A DNA stretch of 64,000 nt from Ixodes scapularis (GCF_016920785.2 NW_024609846.1:92026888-92090887); one strand, 5' to 3'. Positions 23,401 through 38,400 are shown, counted from the stretch's first letter. Made by a program: numbers and translations. The notes: generated by a model from the sequence alone, not told the origin.

Positions 23401-26400
23401 GTAGGGTTTCTTCGTAGCGAAGGGTTAGCGGAGGGGGAAACACGGTCTACTAAAACTCCCTAGTGTCTGCGTTGGGTAGCATAGTGAAGCGTCGCCCGCT
23501 CCTTCCTCTTCCAATGCACCCGCAGCACCTTGGCTGGGTCTGCACGTACCCGCGGCCATGTTTCTCGGTCTCTCGTAGAAGTAAAGATTAGACACCTTGA
23601 CAGTGGATAACCTATCCATGTCTAGCGCTTCTCTCTGTGTGTTCTCTCGGCATTCAACCCACAGGCGTTGTTCGGAGCTCAGGTTCAATAGACTATTCTT
23701 AAAAGACCGCGCCAATGCCGGTCCGGCATTGCTGGTTCACCTGATCTCAGCACGTAATGAACACGAGTGCTCCGTCAGCCTTCGGCACGGACTCGCATCC
23801 AGTCACGAGCTTCGTGTCCAAACAATGACTACCACGAATGTTGCTCGATTGAGTTTTTGAAAAAGGTCTATTGTGTCCCTCGCATTCTTAAGCAGCATCA
23901 GCGACAGCACGACGCCAAGTTGTTCGTTTTTCTGTGCTCTGGAATATGTACAAAGCGCTTGTGTTTTCGGCAGACCATTTATCACTACGGGAGGATGATT
24001 CACCAGTGCTGCTCTTCGATAGTCTACATGAGAAGTACTTCTTTGCTCCTCTATTATCAGAATGTTCTTCTCTCGATGACGGATCGAATAGGCATACTTA
24101 GATTGAAAGGATCGGGACCGTTTTCAACAGCGCAAGGAGGAAACCTGTGTTCTCAATTTTCAAGTCTCGTCTGAAAGAGGTTAGCGCCGATTGTTGCCCC
24201 GAACGTTTTCCATAGCGGTGAGCTCGAGTATGCCGACATTGATCAGAAACTAAAATCAGCTGCTACACTCGATGTCTATGCAAAATAGTTCTGCTAGCAA
24301 GCGCAACATGGCGCGATTGTTTTGTCGCGAACTTCTAATAATTATATATATCGTATATCACATACAGTTTTAATGTAAAAACGAAGTTACAATATAATTT
24401 ATTTTACAAATAAGTTTTTTGGAAATACATAAATAAATTGTCCACAACAAAGAAAAGAGTGAAATTCAAGCTTATCTGTATTTCCGGGTTTGTGTAGAAT
24501 TATAAATAAACTTATCGAACTGCATGTTTTCTACCCACAGGCTCGAAAGTGGAACAGATGTCTCAACTTATAAATGTACTAAACAAATTTGATATTTATG
24601 GATGGCCACTGGAGAAATCAACAAATGAATCAAATTTGACTCACTGGACCAATATCTACCGGAAAATAAGAATAGGTGCAGACCTGGGATTTATTTTTAC
24701 TCTCAATGTGGATACATATTTTTACAACTCAACAGCCCGAGCTATTACTGTAAGTAACCTATTTGTTGTATTATTTATATAACAGTTTGGTCGAGAACGT
24801 ACTATAGGCAACATAATAAACGGGAGCAGACTTTGGTACTTCTTTGACGTGCCTACAAATTTTGGAATATATTATGGCACCGACGAGGGCTATAGCGGAA
24901 CTTTTAGACTCTAAACTACACACTGTTTGACAGGTTGAGGTTTAACGAAGGTTTTGGGGGCCATGAAACTGGAAATTAGAAAAATGAACTGTTCCCTTTA
25001 ATGTTGTTGCCCATAGTTTTTCAGTATTTAAATTATTGATATAATTTATGATCATATCCTGAAATTAAAATAGTTCATGATGAATAACGTTCCTGAAATC
25101 TCCTCACACTCTAGGAAGAAATCAATATAAAAGCACGATTCCTACGTTATTTTTTTAAAGCAGACTTATAATTTGCAAGAGAGCTACAATATTAAGCAGT
25201 CGCTCTTTATTTATTTCAGTTGAAGTATCCTAGCTTCGTTCCATCCCAGATTCAAATCGCAAGATACAAAAAAGAAAATGACACTGCTGCGTTTGCTTAC
25301 TATGAGTTCATACGAAAAACAGTCAGATTGTTTTCAAACAGCACCTCAAATGAGAGAGTGAACACGATCGCGGAAGACATTTTTAATTTTGAAGTTCAGT
25401 TGGCCAAGGTAAGTGTTTTCTAATCCTAATAAAGAATCCTGTTTTCTCAGATTTAAGGCGGCTGTCTTTAATATTTGACATGGTACCGCAGGAAAATATG
25501 TCCTTTGTGACATATTCTCCCAATCACTTCGTCTTTTTGGAATTCCGCGGGATTGAAAACTCGGCAACGTAGCCACTCTTTTCAAATATAGTGAGAGCCA
25601 CCTAATTAGAAACTCTTGTTCCATCTCCATAACTAGCGTATCGTCTAAGCTCATGAAACACGTCCTTTACTCCAGTATATTCCATTATTTAGAAGTTCAC
25701 AACCTCCTTGTTATACACAAACATAAATTCCGGAAAGCAATCGCTTGTGAAACCCAACTAACGACACTTCTTCGTGACATTCACGCAGGCTTTAATACAA
25801 ACATTCAGACCAACGCCATTTCTCCTGATTTTTCTAAAGCATTTGAAAGGGTCGCTCATCGACTTCTTATATGCAAACTTAGCGAATTTAAAATCGAGCC
25901 CGCTATTGCAAAATGTTTACCCGAACTTTCGAATAACCGCACTTAGTACACCACCATTAATAATCCTAAACCCCTTCGTGCGCGGTAGCCTCAGATGTTC
26001 CTCAGGGCAGTGCAATCGGGCCCTTACTTTTTTTAATCGATATTAATGGTACCCATTAGTACATCTCGTCTTCAGTTCATTTGCTTCCAGGTGACTGCGT
26101 AATGTATGGCCTATTCTCTCGCCCGACGATCACCATACCTTGAAACAGGTATTACACAAATTATTCACTGGTGCAGTAAATGGCAGATGACCCTAAATTT
26201 CGGCAAATGAAGATCCCTCTCGTTTTCTCATTGTGATCTTCTTCGACCTTTTTCTTACCACCTTGACGCCTCCCCTATCACCGTTTGCAGTTTATATGGA
26301 TACATCCATATTCATTTAGCATCTGACCTGACATGGACGTCACACATCAATAATATAGTAGCTAACGCAAGCCGTTTCATTGTCTTTTTGCACCGAGACC

Positions 26401-29400
26401 TGAAACCCGCAACACCAGAGATAAAACAACTAGCATACTTAACTTTGTTCAGTCTAAGCTTGAATTCACTTCTAACGTACGGTGCCCCGTGCCAATCTTA
26501 CCTTGTTTAAAACTTGAATCCATCCAAAACTGACTTCTACGTTTTATTTATTCTGATTGCTCAGCATACATAAACATGTCTGGATTGCGCGAAACTGCTA
26601 ATGCTTCTGACACTTTCATGAAGGCGTAGATCGTATCGTCTCTTTCTCCGTAATCGTATCTTTCATCAAAACATGCCTCTTCGTGAATTGCTGCTTTTTC
26701 CCCTTGGCAGATCCCCCCCCCCCCCCGCTTCCCCCCCACTTTGACCACTCCTGTATGTTGCGGCCTATTTCTTTAGTCCCTTAGCTCATACAGTAATTCG
26801 ACTTTACCCTGGGCAATAAGCGATTAGAACATATTACCAAACGACATTGTTACCCTGACACACATAAAGCTGCTGCCTCTGTAACAACTTTCATTTCTGC
26901 TTTGTCCAACTAATTCCTTCTTGTACTTTGTTAAAAGTGCGTGCAAAATTGTTCGGTTGAAATAAAAAATTACCGCTTCCTAGTGCAATGCCCGTAAGAG
27001 CCTTTAGGGATAATGATGATAATGATGATGATGATGTACGGAAATGCGCTTTCAAATCGCTTGAGGCTAGACGGAAGATTGCGAGGTTAAAGTATTTTGT
27101 TTTGAAATCTTCAAAAAATAAATCCAGCTTAGACAATGGCCTGTACGTCTTGCAAACTCCCCAGTGCTCAGCAGGACTGTATAGCTCAAAAGATGTCAAA
27201 CAGCATGTTTCTAAAACTAACACTTAAGGCTGCGGTCCCACGGCCGTAACAATAATGCTGGTGCTGGCTATACTTCGGCTCATGTTCGCGCTACAAATGT
27301 CGCGTCTGTGCGGGAGTAACGCGATTCGTTCTAAATGAGAAATGAATGATCCATTCATCTTCAATATATTAGGACAAAATGTGATATCTATCTCCGCAAA
27401 CGCAACTCGTAACGAAAAAACAATTAGCACCGGTTTTGATATTTTTAAAGAAATGCCTCAATCAGATCTAGGTTTGTAGAGTTCTATTGCGAACAAGTCG
27501 CGTTCTGATTTTATTAATACATACATAAAGGACAGACGCAGTCTCTAATTTACGTTGTTTTTTTTTTTTTTTCGAATTAGCCACACATAATTTTATATCT
27601 TTTTAAAAAGTGTCATTTCTTTTTCTTTTTTTCTTTTTTTTACAAATTGAAAGTGTCATAACTTGTGTACCTTGTAACTGAGCAGTGAACTTTCAGGGCC
27701 TATTTGTGATGAACCTAGCGACTCAGCACAGAAAATATGAGAAGTGAAACTCCACCCATTTAGTCGTAAACCCTGTCTTAAAATGCTTACATTTTAAAAA
27801 TTCATCCTAGGCGTACCACTTTTTTTTTTCTGATAGCATTTTAATATGAGGTTTGATATTTTACTTGTGTTCTAGCGGAATTAGATTGGCCTTTTTTAAA
27901 GTTACTTTTTTCGTAGTTGCAATTGAAAGTCGTTTAAAATAATTTCGCGATAAAGCAGTATTTTGAAGCTTGACTATGTACGCGAAAAACGTAATTAAGA
28001 AAAAACGAGAGTTATTTTGAAAGGGAAATTGTTATGGGAATCTTTCTCAATTATTTTGAGATTACTTTCTACGATTCTAATTTTTGAAAAGCTAACTAAT
28101 TGTACTAAGTATCAAATATTATTTCAGCTGTAGCAGACGACGCACACTTGCGCCTCTCTTGCTTGTATGAATAGACAGTTCCAAGTGACGTTCCCGAAGA
28201 CGATACGGATAGCGCCGCTAACCCTCGTTACAGTGTTTCAAACTTCTGTCGTTTCAATACCGATATGCTGCTTCGTTGTCGTTAGAGCTGCCTAACGCGA
28301 CCTTTCATGGATGCGGGCAGAACTCGGCAAATTATTCTTTCTTCGCGTTTTATTTTACTTTACTATACTTTACTCGGAGTTCTTGGTAATGCAGTGGAGG
28401 TTACAGGCATGCGTTCCTTCTCCCATTTTGAGCGATGAATGAAGCTGAGCGCGAGCTTTCCTCCTATCCGCTGCATTGCCATCAAAAGCTGTAGCCGAGT
28501 ATACGAGTCATCCCGAGTTTTGTTCCGAATAAGCTGTAGGAGTATTGGTACCATGTGTGTTTGTGAAGAACGCGAGCTCTTTCTATACACCTTTCCAAGA
28601 AACACTCGATTTCAGGGGCAACGAAACGTTTTCCAGCCCAGTCACTGGGTTTGAGGCTAGACTCTCACCGGCGTCCCTGCTAACCTTTGACGAGTGGACT
28701 GTCATTTCGATAGGCGCAGCCTGCAGGCGCAGTTTCAAACACTGCTGACAGCTAAATTCTTGTCTTTTCCCGCTGTAGTTTGTGTTTCATGGTGCACGTA
28801 TTTTCCCCATGACATAGAGAAAAGCATTGTACCACATTTAAAAAAAAAGCAAAAAAAAAACCTTGTAAATTATTTTTGTTGAGTACGGGCGCAATAGAAC
28901 GAATGCAACTGAAATGTTCAATGACTTTTTTTTTTACAATAAGGTTTGACGGCGCCACACTATTAGCCGCGTGTCAAACGACAAAGCGCTGCTGTCAAAA
29001 ATATTTTACAATAGAAGATAGACGAATTTGTTCTTAGAAGTGCTACTGCGCGCTCGTGCAATCATATTTCATGCATGCGTCTTCACAAAAGCGAAAGCGA
29101 ACTCTGCTTTATTAAGGAACACTCATTCTGAAATATATGTCACACGGGCTGTCAATCGTGGTAATGTAAGGTTAAAACGGCACTCGCAAAACATTAAGAT
29201 GATAAAAGAAAGCACTTTGTGGAGTGATTTGCGGACCTGCTTGTAACGGCGTATATTTTTTCGTGCAATAAAAATATTTCATTCTTTTTTTTTTTTAATC
29301 CACTATGGGCAGTTACGCTGGGATCGCAGTTCTGTGTGTGCGTGCCCTTCTCTTCTCGAGTGAAATGAATAGATGGCATACAATTATAAGAGCAAAAATC

Positions 29401-32400
29401 GTTCATGCCACACCATTTCTTCATATTTTAATTATATCTAGAGCAATTATTTGGCTCCTGTAATTCTGCCAAATAATGTGTCATGGCACCAAATGTACAA
29501 ACCATTTCATAGAACCGACAAAATCACAGCAAAGCTATCTTTAACGCTTTAAAATATTTGTTTTTTTCTTATTAACTAAACTCGTATTCTTTATATGTTA
29601 AAAACCCAAATGTCAGCTTAGTTTTAAGAATATTAGGCAAAAAGTATATTAGAGGTTAGCTTACTTGAGAATTCTCAAGAATAGAAAAAAGGTCAACAGA
29701 CACGTACTCAATCAATTGTGTTGTCATATTCCCTTTTTTGTATTTCTTTACTGTCTTCACCTTTTTAGTAGTAAGAACAATCACATCTCAACATAAAAAT
29801 ACTCTGGCATTACATGGCTAGTTCCTAGTTACACTTCTCTAGAAAAGTGGTAAAACTTTCAAAAATAAATGGATTATGTGCTAATTGTATGACCTTCATT
29901 AATTGATTGTGTATATTCGGATTGTTCATTCACCGATTCTTGCACTCGTAGTAATTTGTCGCCATTATTTACGCTATATTTGACTCTTTGGGTCATCTTG
30001 TTTACGTAACTCGTACGAAGGTTTCAAAAACAAACATTCCGATGTCATATGCGTGCAAAGTGCGGAATAAACTCTGAAAATAGAAAGCTGCACTGCACAA
30101 CAGAAACCACAGAAGGACGCGCACTAAATATTAAAATCAAATTTTTTTTGTAGTTGTTTTTTATGCTAAAATATTTTTGTCGTTGTTCTTGTTTCGTACA
30201 TTAGTCGTAAATAAATATTGATCCAAATAAGTAGTAATGCAACGAAGGCACAAAGATTACATCGAAAGGCAAGGATTAAACTGAGACAAAACATACAGAG
30301 GTGCACCGTTCATTTCAATTTCAGCATGTCGAATTCTTTGGGGGAAAACCTCGAGAAATTTGTTTTGTGAGTTTGCAGCCTGCTTACATTATTGAGGTAT
30401 CTGTTATAGTCGCAGACAACTTAAAAAAGGCGGGGAGTGGAAGAGTATGATCACGCTTCTTGCACTCTAAAAAACGCCCGCGAGTCCACTTACCCGCACA
30501 GCAGTGACAGCACTCGGAGTGCCAATCACCGCGACCCACTGAGGCAGCTCAGCCAATGACGATGGCGAAACATATGTTTAGACCAAAAAATGCAGTCTGA
30601 GTTGTGACATTAAGCAATGCAAGCGAGACGTTTTGCATTGCTTAATGTCACAACTCAGTCTGCGTTTTTTGTTCTAAATATATGATTCGGCATCGTCATT
30701 CGCTGAGCTGCCTCCGTAAGTTTCGGTGATTGGCTCTCCGAGTGTTGTGCAGGAAAGTAAACGCACGGGCTTTTTTTAGAGTGTGCTTCCTGATTGGTGC
30801 TTCGACCTTCTTGTCGGATAGTGCCGCAACCTGATTGGCTGAGGAGAGCTAAAGAGATGCTCAGGGCTGGCATTTCCTGCGCTTCCAAAGTTGTCAGCGA
30901 TCATAGAGTTGCAAGCGCGGTCGTTCGAAGGCGAGCAACATAAAACGTGACAATATGGATGCTCGTGAAGGTCGTTCTGAAGGAAAAACCTTCTTGTACT
31001 TTTGAAAGTACTGTACTGTTTGGGAGCAATTCTTGAAATCGGGTATTTGCAATTGAATTTCCACCCAAAATGTTCTCTCAACTCGCATAGAGTCAGCCAT
31101 TTCAGTTGCGCTTGGCCCGCCGTAACGTTGTTCTTCTTCTTTTCACTTCCAGATACTGGATTTTGATTTTGAATTTCCCGATCTCAACATTAGTATTTAC
31201 GATTATGCAAATTATTCTTATTATTATTATGACACCGAGGATCCTACCGACGGTGCAGTGGTAAGTACACAAAATAGGGGTATTAGGTTACACTGTACTT
31301 CCTTTCACCGTAAGTCAAGACACAGCCGACGCATCTAACTAATGGCACGCCATAGCTGAAGGTGTTCGTTCGTCATGTTTCTGTACGCGCGTCTTATCAA
31401 CGCTGACTTACACTTTTCACGTTGCTTGATTGGTTTCGTTCATAGCCCCGGCTACGTCTGGACTTAAGCTGAAACAAAGTATAGTTCTTTTTTTTTTTTT
31501 CTTTTTTTTTGTCACTGAGAACTATAGTTAGGTAAATTATCGCCAAGCCTCAATTTGAGCGTATCTTCAAATTTTGGCTAATTTGTATGATGTTATTGTA
31601 GAGGCAGCTGACTATATAAAAGCGACAATATAAAAGTGTTTGCAATCATAAATTCAAAGGGACATTACGTCCACCTAGAAAGAAGCATACAATCTTACTA
31701 AATCACCGGGTTTGTTTGCACGTAAAATGCTCCACTTGTAGCCTATAAAAAATTGGAGTTTGCTGGGAGTCTTAGTCTTTGGAGTGGCCAAGGTAATTCA
31801 GCGAGGTACAACAGGAGTGCCGAGAGAATAGAAAACTTCAACATATCGTACCAAATGTTAGCCCAGGTTACACGCAGCGAGTTCGGCACACGTTCCACTA
31901 GGTCACACCGCACAGTTTTTTAATGGCGTTTCTCCTTCGCAGAACCAACCGCAATGATGTGCAGCCGCTCTGGGATAAAAATGGCGGGCGCGGTCTTGAG
32001 TTGTCACGCCTCCAGAGCGAGCTTTCTATAGTCACTGAAAGAATGAGAATGGCAGGGCGTGTCACTCAAAGTCGAAGGTATGAAGCTCGCGTTGGGGACG
32101 GGACAACGGAAGGTCCTCCACGCCGATCTCAGACTGTCAGTGACAGTGTGAGCCTCGCGCGTGCACGCTAGGCTTTGACATCAGGGTACGCCAACTGCTG
32201 TGGCGTATTTTAACGCTTCTCGGTGCTTGGACGCTGTATACGGGGTGTGCGGAGTTAAACAAAAATAAATAATGGCGGAACTTGTGGGGGTAGTATGTTA
32301 CTTCGGTTGGCTATTGTTTTTGCTTGTTTCTCACGACACGCAGTGAGTGGCGAGTGTTTTAAAAGTCTCACCGCCGAGTGCTTACTACAGTACCTCTTAA

Positions 32401-35400
32401 AATTTACTTACACGAAATCGACAGGTCTTCCTGATCCTTTGGGTGAAACGAAAGAGCACTTGTTTCTCGAGAAAATGACAGTCTGCCCAAGGTATCGCGG
32501 GCGAATCTTGAGGACTAGCTGTTCGGCTAGCCTGGCCAATATATCTGAGGACGACTTGAAACCTACAAATCCCTAACCTTGTTCGACTACCTCGTGAACA
32601 GCAAGGCATAAGTGGTGGGCACACTTCCCCCAGGTGCCGAAGCTACGCGCCGAGCTTCCCCTCAGAGGTCTCCGCATCGGGTCTTGGGTTTATAAGACAA
32701 TCTTTTGAAATGTTTTTATCAGACTATCACGACGCGAGTCTTCCTTGTGCACAATTTTCTTGTGTTTTGACTTGCTTGCCTTGGTATTCAAGGTGTCATC
32801 CCCAGATCACCGCGCAAGTTTAATTTTGCGTCCCGTAATAGGCACATCCTAGTACAGAGATCGGCCGGTCGAGGTGCCTCGGCGCCGGTGCCGCATTCTC
32901 GCGCGTGTCGCGTTGCGCCATCTGTCGACAGCACATCGAGGCGAGCTAGCAAAGCCTGGCAATGCCGTCGGAGGCGTCCTCGGATAGAAATAATTGAAAT
33001 ACCTTCATTTGTTATATTTTGTTCGTGCCGTTACGCATAGGCAGCTTAAAAACGCGACACTGGGGCATTTCTAGAGCTTAGCTCTCGCGAAATTTTTCGC
33101 TAGTGAACCAAGAGTCATCGCGCAACCCCCCCCCCCCCCCCCCCCCCCCCAAACATATTGTAAACATAAGAGTACCGGAAATATGTCTCTACCCCTGTCA
33201 TGGCTGCCGGAAGTGGCGCGCACACCCTGTATAGGAGGCTGAACTCAGCAGTCGATAACGCGTCCCAGGCACGACCGTTTGAATATCCCGACGCTGTTTT
33301 TGAAATATAGTGTGCTTCCTAAATCTAAACGGCGGTTTTAATTTGGCGCATGCGAAGTGACGACGACGTAACTTCGCATGCACCGACTGCGTCCAAAACT
33401 CCCAAATAACACGTGTTTCAAAAACCCTTATACCCGTGTCAGACGACGAACTAAAGTTCTTTCCAATAAATATTCTGCTAAAGGAACTGCTGTCTCACAC
33501 CCGGCAAAATGAAATTTACCGCCGATATTAAGAAAAGTTTTCTGCTAGTCTTAACAGGTCATTTCTTCCGCTAAATTTAGCGGGGAAATTTTCCTATGAC
33601 GCAACGCGCGGTTACGCCCATTTGAATTATTTCCATAATACAACGCGCGCGGTTCTGCCGACAGCGACGTCGACGGCGACACCGCTCAAGCCGGAAACGG
33701 GCGCCGAAGAGCTGAGCTCTAAAAATCTGACGTTGGTCTTTAGTCAGCCTAATGTCCTTTGTAGCCGGTCTCGATCGGCGCATTTTCTTCTGAAATTCGT
33801 TTTTGTAATCTGTACTACAAAATGTACGATGACGTTTTGGGTACTCTGATTACTTGGGGTAGGTTCTCAATGCACTGTGTCAATGTCATGTAGAGTGATG
33901 GTGAAGTGCACTCTATCCCCCACGGTGCTTAGAAGAGTAATCAAATTTTCGTTCGGATTGTTCGGTAAACTTCGAATTTCGAGATTGTTTAGGCGAGTGT
34001 ACTGATCCAGCTTGAGCAATTTATTTCGTCATTTGTGCATTGGCCGTTGTTAATTCCTCGTTTCATTTCCTTAATTCTTTTTCGCTTTTTCTTTGAGACC
34101 ATTTTCCCTTTTCTGTTTCAGTCTTTCAGAAGTCTTTTTTTCGTAAACGTCATATTCTTCTGTACAGCTGCAAACTCGGTGGATAGGGAAGAGAAACTAT
34201 TCGCATTAATCTCTTTAAGTTATTTCTTCGCCTTGGGCACTTCGGTGCTCTTTCCTTCAAACATTTTCTCGCGTAGCGATTCAGTTTCTGTAGCATGCTC
34301 TACGATAGCGGGCATGTCCCACTACAGGATATCACAACAGGCTAATGCAACACCATTCCACTACAGGAGCGGCGCGGACTAATTTTTGAAATAGATATAT
34401 ATACCATACGGAACACGAACCTGCGGAATGAAAATGTTTTCGTTAGCTTTGAAGATAATGGCTTGCAGTTCAGAACTGCTCCTTCGTGTGGCGCGGCGTT
34501 GGTGGTGCTTGGCCTTTTGTGCTTGTCCAGTCAGAGAGCGTTCCACCGGAACTCGCAGTCTTACAATTTCCAGCCGCTTCGGATGTTCTGGTGGTTGATT
34601 GTACTGACTTGTCCTGGTCTCGTGGGCTTGCCCTTTTTAGCCGCTTCAGTTGTAGTAGCAATCCATTTTGATAACTGACCCTGCGAAATGACAATGTTTT
34701 GGTTAGCGCTGAAGATGATGCACTCGCAGTTCAGGATCGCTCTTTCGCCCGTGAATATTTGAAATGTGTTTGTTATCTTCTTGATTATTCAAAATAAACA
34801 CATTGATGTTTTCACCTCAACTCAGGCACAGATTTGGGATAATTGTTTTTAAAATTATATTAGACATATGTTTTAGGAGCATTTTAAAATAAAAGAGAAT
34901 GCACTTCACAAACTGAGCGAGTTTTTTTTTTCTTCCAGCCTATTTATTATGAAGCGGCCGATCAAAAACTGCCGTTTCTTCCACGTGTCGGGGTATTATG
35001 TTTGACCGCTCGCTATATTGTAATTGGGAGCTTTAAGTGATGCCCTCACCGGGTTTTGCCCAATAATTGAGAGAAGTTTAAAGGGATGGTGAACCGAAAT
35101 TTGGATTTAAAAAAAACAATGCTTGAGATGTAGGCGGGACGCTACGATCCCTACAACACTACTAGTAAGGCGATATCTCAAATGGACGGCCGCATTTTTG
35201 GAAAAAGAAGTCAAGATTGAACCAGGCCAACGAGGCGCGTGACCGTCAAGATACCTAGTTTCTCCTCTCTTCGCTTCGCTCCCTCAAGGCCTCGAGGCGG
35301 AGAAGACCCGAGGCCGTTCCCTCTCCTTCTCAGAGAAACATGACGTCAACATTCCTACCAAATGCGCCTCTTTTTTTTGAAAAATACGGTCGTCCGTTCG

Positions 35401-38400
35401 AGATATCGCAGTATGAGTGATGTTTTGGTGTTTGTAGCATCCCGTTGCACGCTTTTGCCGCGTGTTTTGGGGAATCCAGATTTCGGTTCAGCATCCCTTT
35501 AAAGTTACTCAGGAATATTGTGTCTGATGAGTATGCCCTAATGACAAGTTAACATGGTTTCTGAAGATATTTTATTAGGGAATAGGTACATCTAAGCTCG
35601 CAAGAATTAAATAGTCTTTGTGCTGGCAAACTTTTTATGGTAAGGAAGGACGCGCCAAACCTCTGGGTTCTCTTTTTTAAATTGGGAGGTGTAGCTGCCG
35701 TCATCTATCGTCTTGAAAACCCATCTAGAAGCGGAGACGGCTGTCTCTGCTGTTTTGGCCAGTCCGGTAACTCGGTGCGTCGGCGGCGACCCTCGTTCTC
35801 AGTGCAGCGTGACAGCGTCAAAAGCTGCATTCTGGGGAGTTCTCTCGGACCAGGAGGTTCCGAACCACACCGGGTGAATTCGGCGCTGAAGACGCACTGC
35901 CTAATGCAAAGGGTCGCAGAGGAATGCATTTCCCTAGTATGGTACTTTGATTCTGCTTCTTCCGAGGGTGCGTGTAGCGCCTTTAGTCGATCCTTATTGA
36001 GCTTAGAGTGCCTTCATACACGCGCGCTTAATTGAGCTTGGATTGCGAGGGGCCCCTTGCGGTAACTGAATTAATCTTGAGGGGAGGAGGTTTTTCGCTC
36101 TCGCTAGTCAATCTATTTGCGCCTCTGTTAAGTTGTGACGTAATAATCTCGCTGCGCTATTCGCTAGTGCGCTATGATATGCCCTGTGGCGTTGTGGGAT
36201 CACGTGCACAGCTACGCTTCGCGATTCAGGAGCCAGCTGCGCGCGCCAAAAGTTGCCTGTACACGCAGTCTCCCGCGAGTGAGACTTGGTCCTGCTTGTG
36301 TTCTTTTTTACCTTTTGTGGCGCCGAGCAAAGATGCCGGACTCTGCCATCCCCACTGACCCGCTAACAGAAATCGCGCGTGTTTCAATTATTTAAGCCAA
36401 ATTGGGGATACGTATAATTAAATACGATAAAGAAATCATTTGTGTTGCCTAATATCGGCTCTGTGGACGTTTTGCTGCCTTGGTCTGTTTACAGAGCTTT
36501 TTTGACACATTCAGGCGTTACAGCTTTCACATAAAATTAAACCTATACATACGTTTTGTAATAAAAATCGATTTCTATCGAGTATAGATTTCTATCACTG
36601 AGTGACTGGCGTTTGCATTATATTTTCAGATTGGAAGTGTCGACGTTACAACAAAAAAAACAGTGGATCAAGATCATAACAAGAGACACAAAAATAATGA
36701 AGCCTGGCTGAACTCTGTAAGAAGCGGTCACTTAATATAATGCAGCCTTACTCAATAGACGGTAAAACTTTTCGATTCAAATTAATTATCGCTTTTTTTT
36801 ATTTCAGATCGGATGGCTTCAACTCTTAAAAGATATCTTCCAAGATATTTCCGTAAACTTAACGGGAGAGGAAGAGATGAATATCTTCGAACCCTCGTAC
36901 TTTCAAAAAGCCATGAAATTGGTCAACAATACGCCTGCGTAAGGAAAACGTAGAATAGGAATTACTGAAGCCAAGTCAAATCGGCCACTTACTGCACTAA
37001 TATTCTTTATTACAACAGGGAAACGCTAAGCAACTATTTTGGATGGAAATTTCTGTACGAATTGGGTCCAATTGCGTCCGACGATATGCGAAAGCTGAAC
37101 TTGGAGTTCAACCATGTCTGGAAAGGCATTGAAGAGGAAGAGCCTCACTGGATACGATGTGTTAGTGCTATAAGCGATCCGATTGATCCAATAATAAGTT
37201 ACGGAGTAGGAAATCTTTACATAAAAAAATATTTCAACTCGACTAAAAAAAATGACGTAAGTTATTTTTACATTCATTGTTATTTACACCTACGCTCTAG
37301 ATTTACAAGGGCACCAGGTTCTCAGATATAGACGCTTTACACACGCGCCAAATTACAGCCGCCATTGCTGACCTTCTCTTGTCTTACCGAGATGCCGAGC
37401 AACTGAAACGGCAGTTGACGATCCTCTACAAAGGCCGATGCTTTAGAAAATGACACAGTTGAATCTAATATGGCAATAACCTGGCCTGCTATGGTAATGA
37501 TGAAGTGAAAAAAACGGAATAAGAGGAAACAAAAACTGAAGGTCAGTTATGGCGGTGTCCATGCACAGCTGCTGCAAAGCGTCTATAGCAGTGAGCAATA
37601 TGGCCAAACAATGGAGTGTAGTAGTCGTACTGAACGGACTAAAGTCCCAAATAATATTTGGAGGTGGGCTAGACGGTAGTGCATACTAACCTTTAATTAA
37701 AACAGTGCAAAAACACACGGGCAAGTAGATGAAATTAGTGCCACTAAATACGCTACGTTTGAGAGTAATGACACTTGGCCATTTGTGTCTTAAAATCATG
37801 GTTGCCAGTTATCTTAAGCTTTATCTGAAATCACAGGAAACGCTTTTCCGCCCTCCACAAATGTTTATACAGTTCGCGACTGAGCAGAGCAACATGACAT
37901 GAGCTTCCTAACACCAAATCTAATGCTGACAAAGTCAGACTTTCGAATCAGTTGCGTCTGCTCTGCATAAGAACGAAAATGGCGGCGCCCACAACAATGT
38001 TGGGGAACAAAGTGCCGATACTCTAAGCGCAGCTCATTTAGTGGCTCTAGGTTGTCCTTGTATGGCCATTGCCTCGTGTATAATGACAATGCCTGCCCGA
38101 TTTCGGCTTCCCCACACTTTGGCGCCGTTGCGCCTGCTCCACATAATCACCACCAGGGGTGCCACTTCTCCATACATTGAAGGCGATGCTTGTCCGCTGC
38201 GGGCTGCTACTACATCGAAGTACCTGATCCAAAACTTTTGTAGTCATATCTTATACCGAGTGAACAGCAGGATACATAGTTTCAAGATGTGAATAGTTAA
38301 TAGTGGAGGGTAGGTATCACCCAACAGGAATCACAGGCCAGACAGACGCGCTGGTAAACTCGAAATGTCGGAACACTAAACATCTATAGTTTTTTATTGC

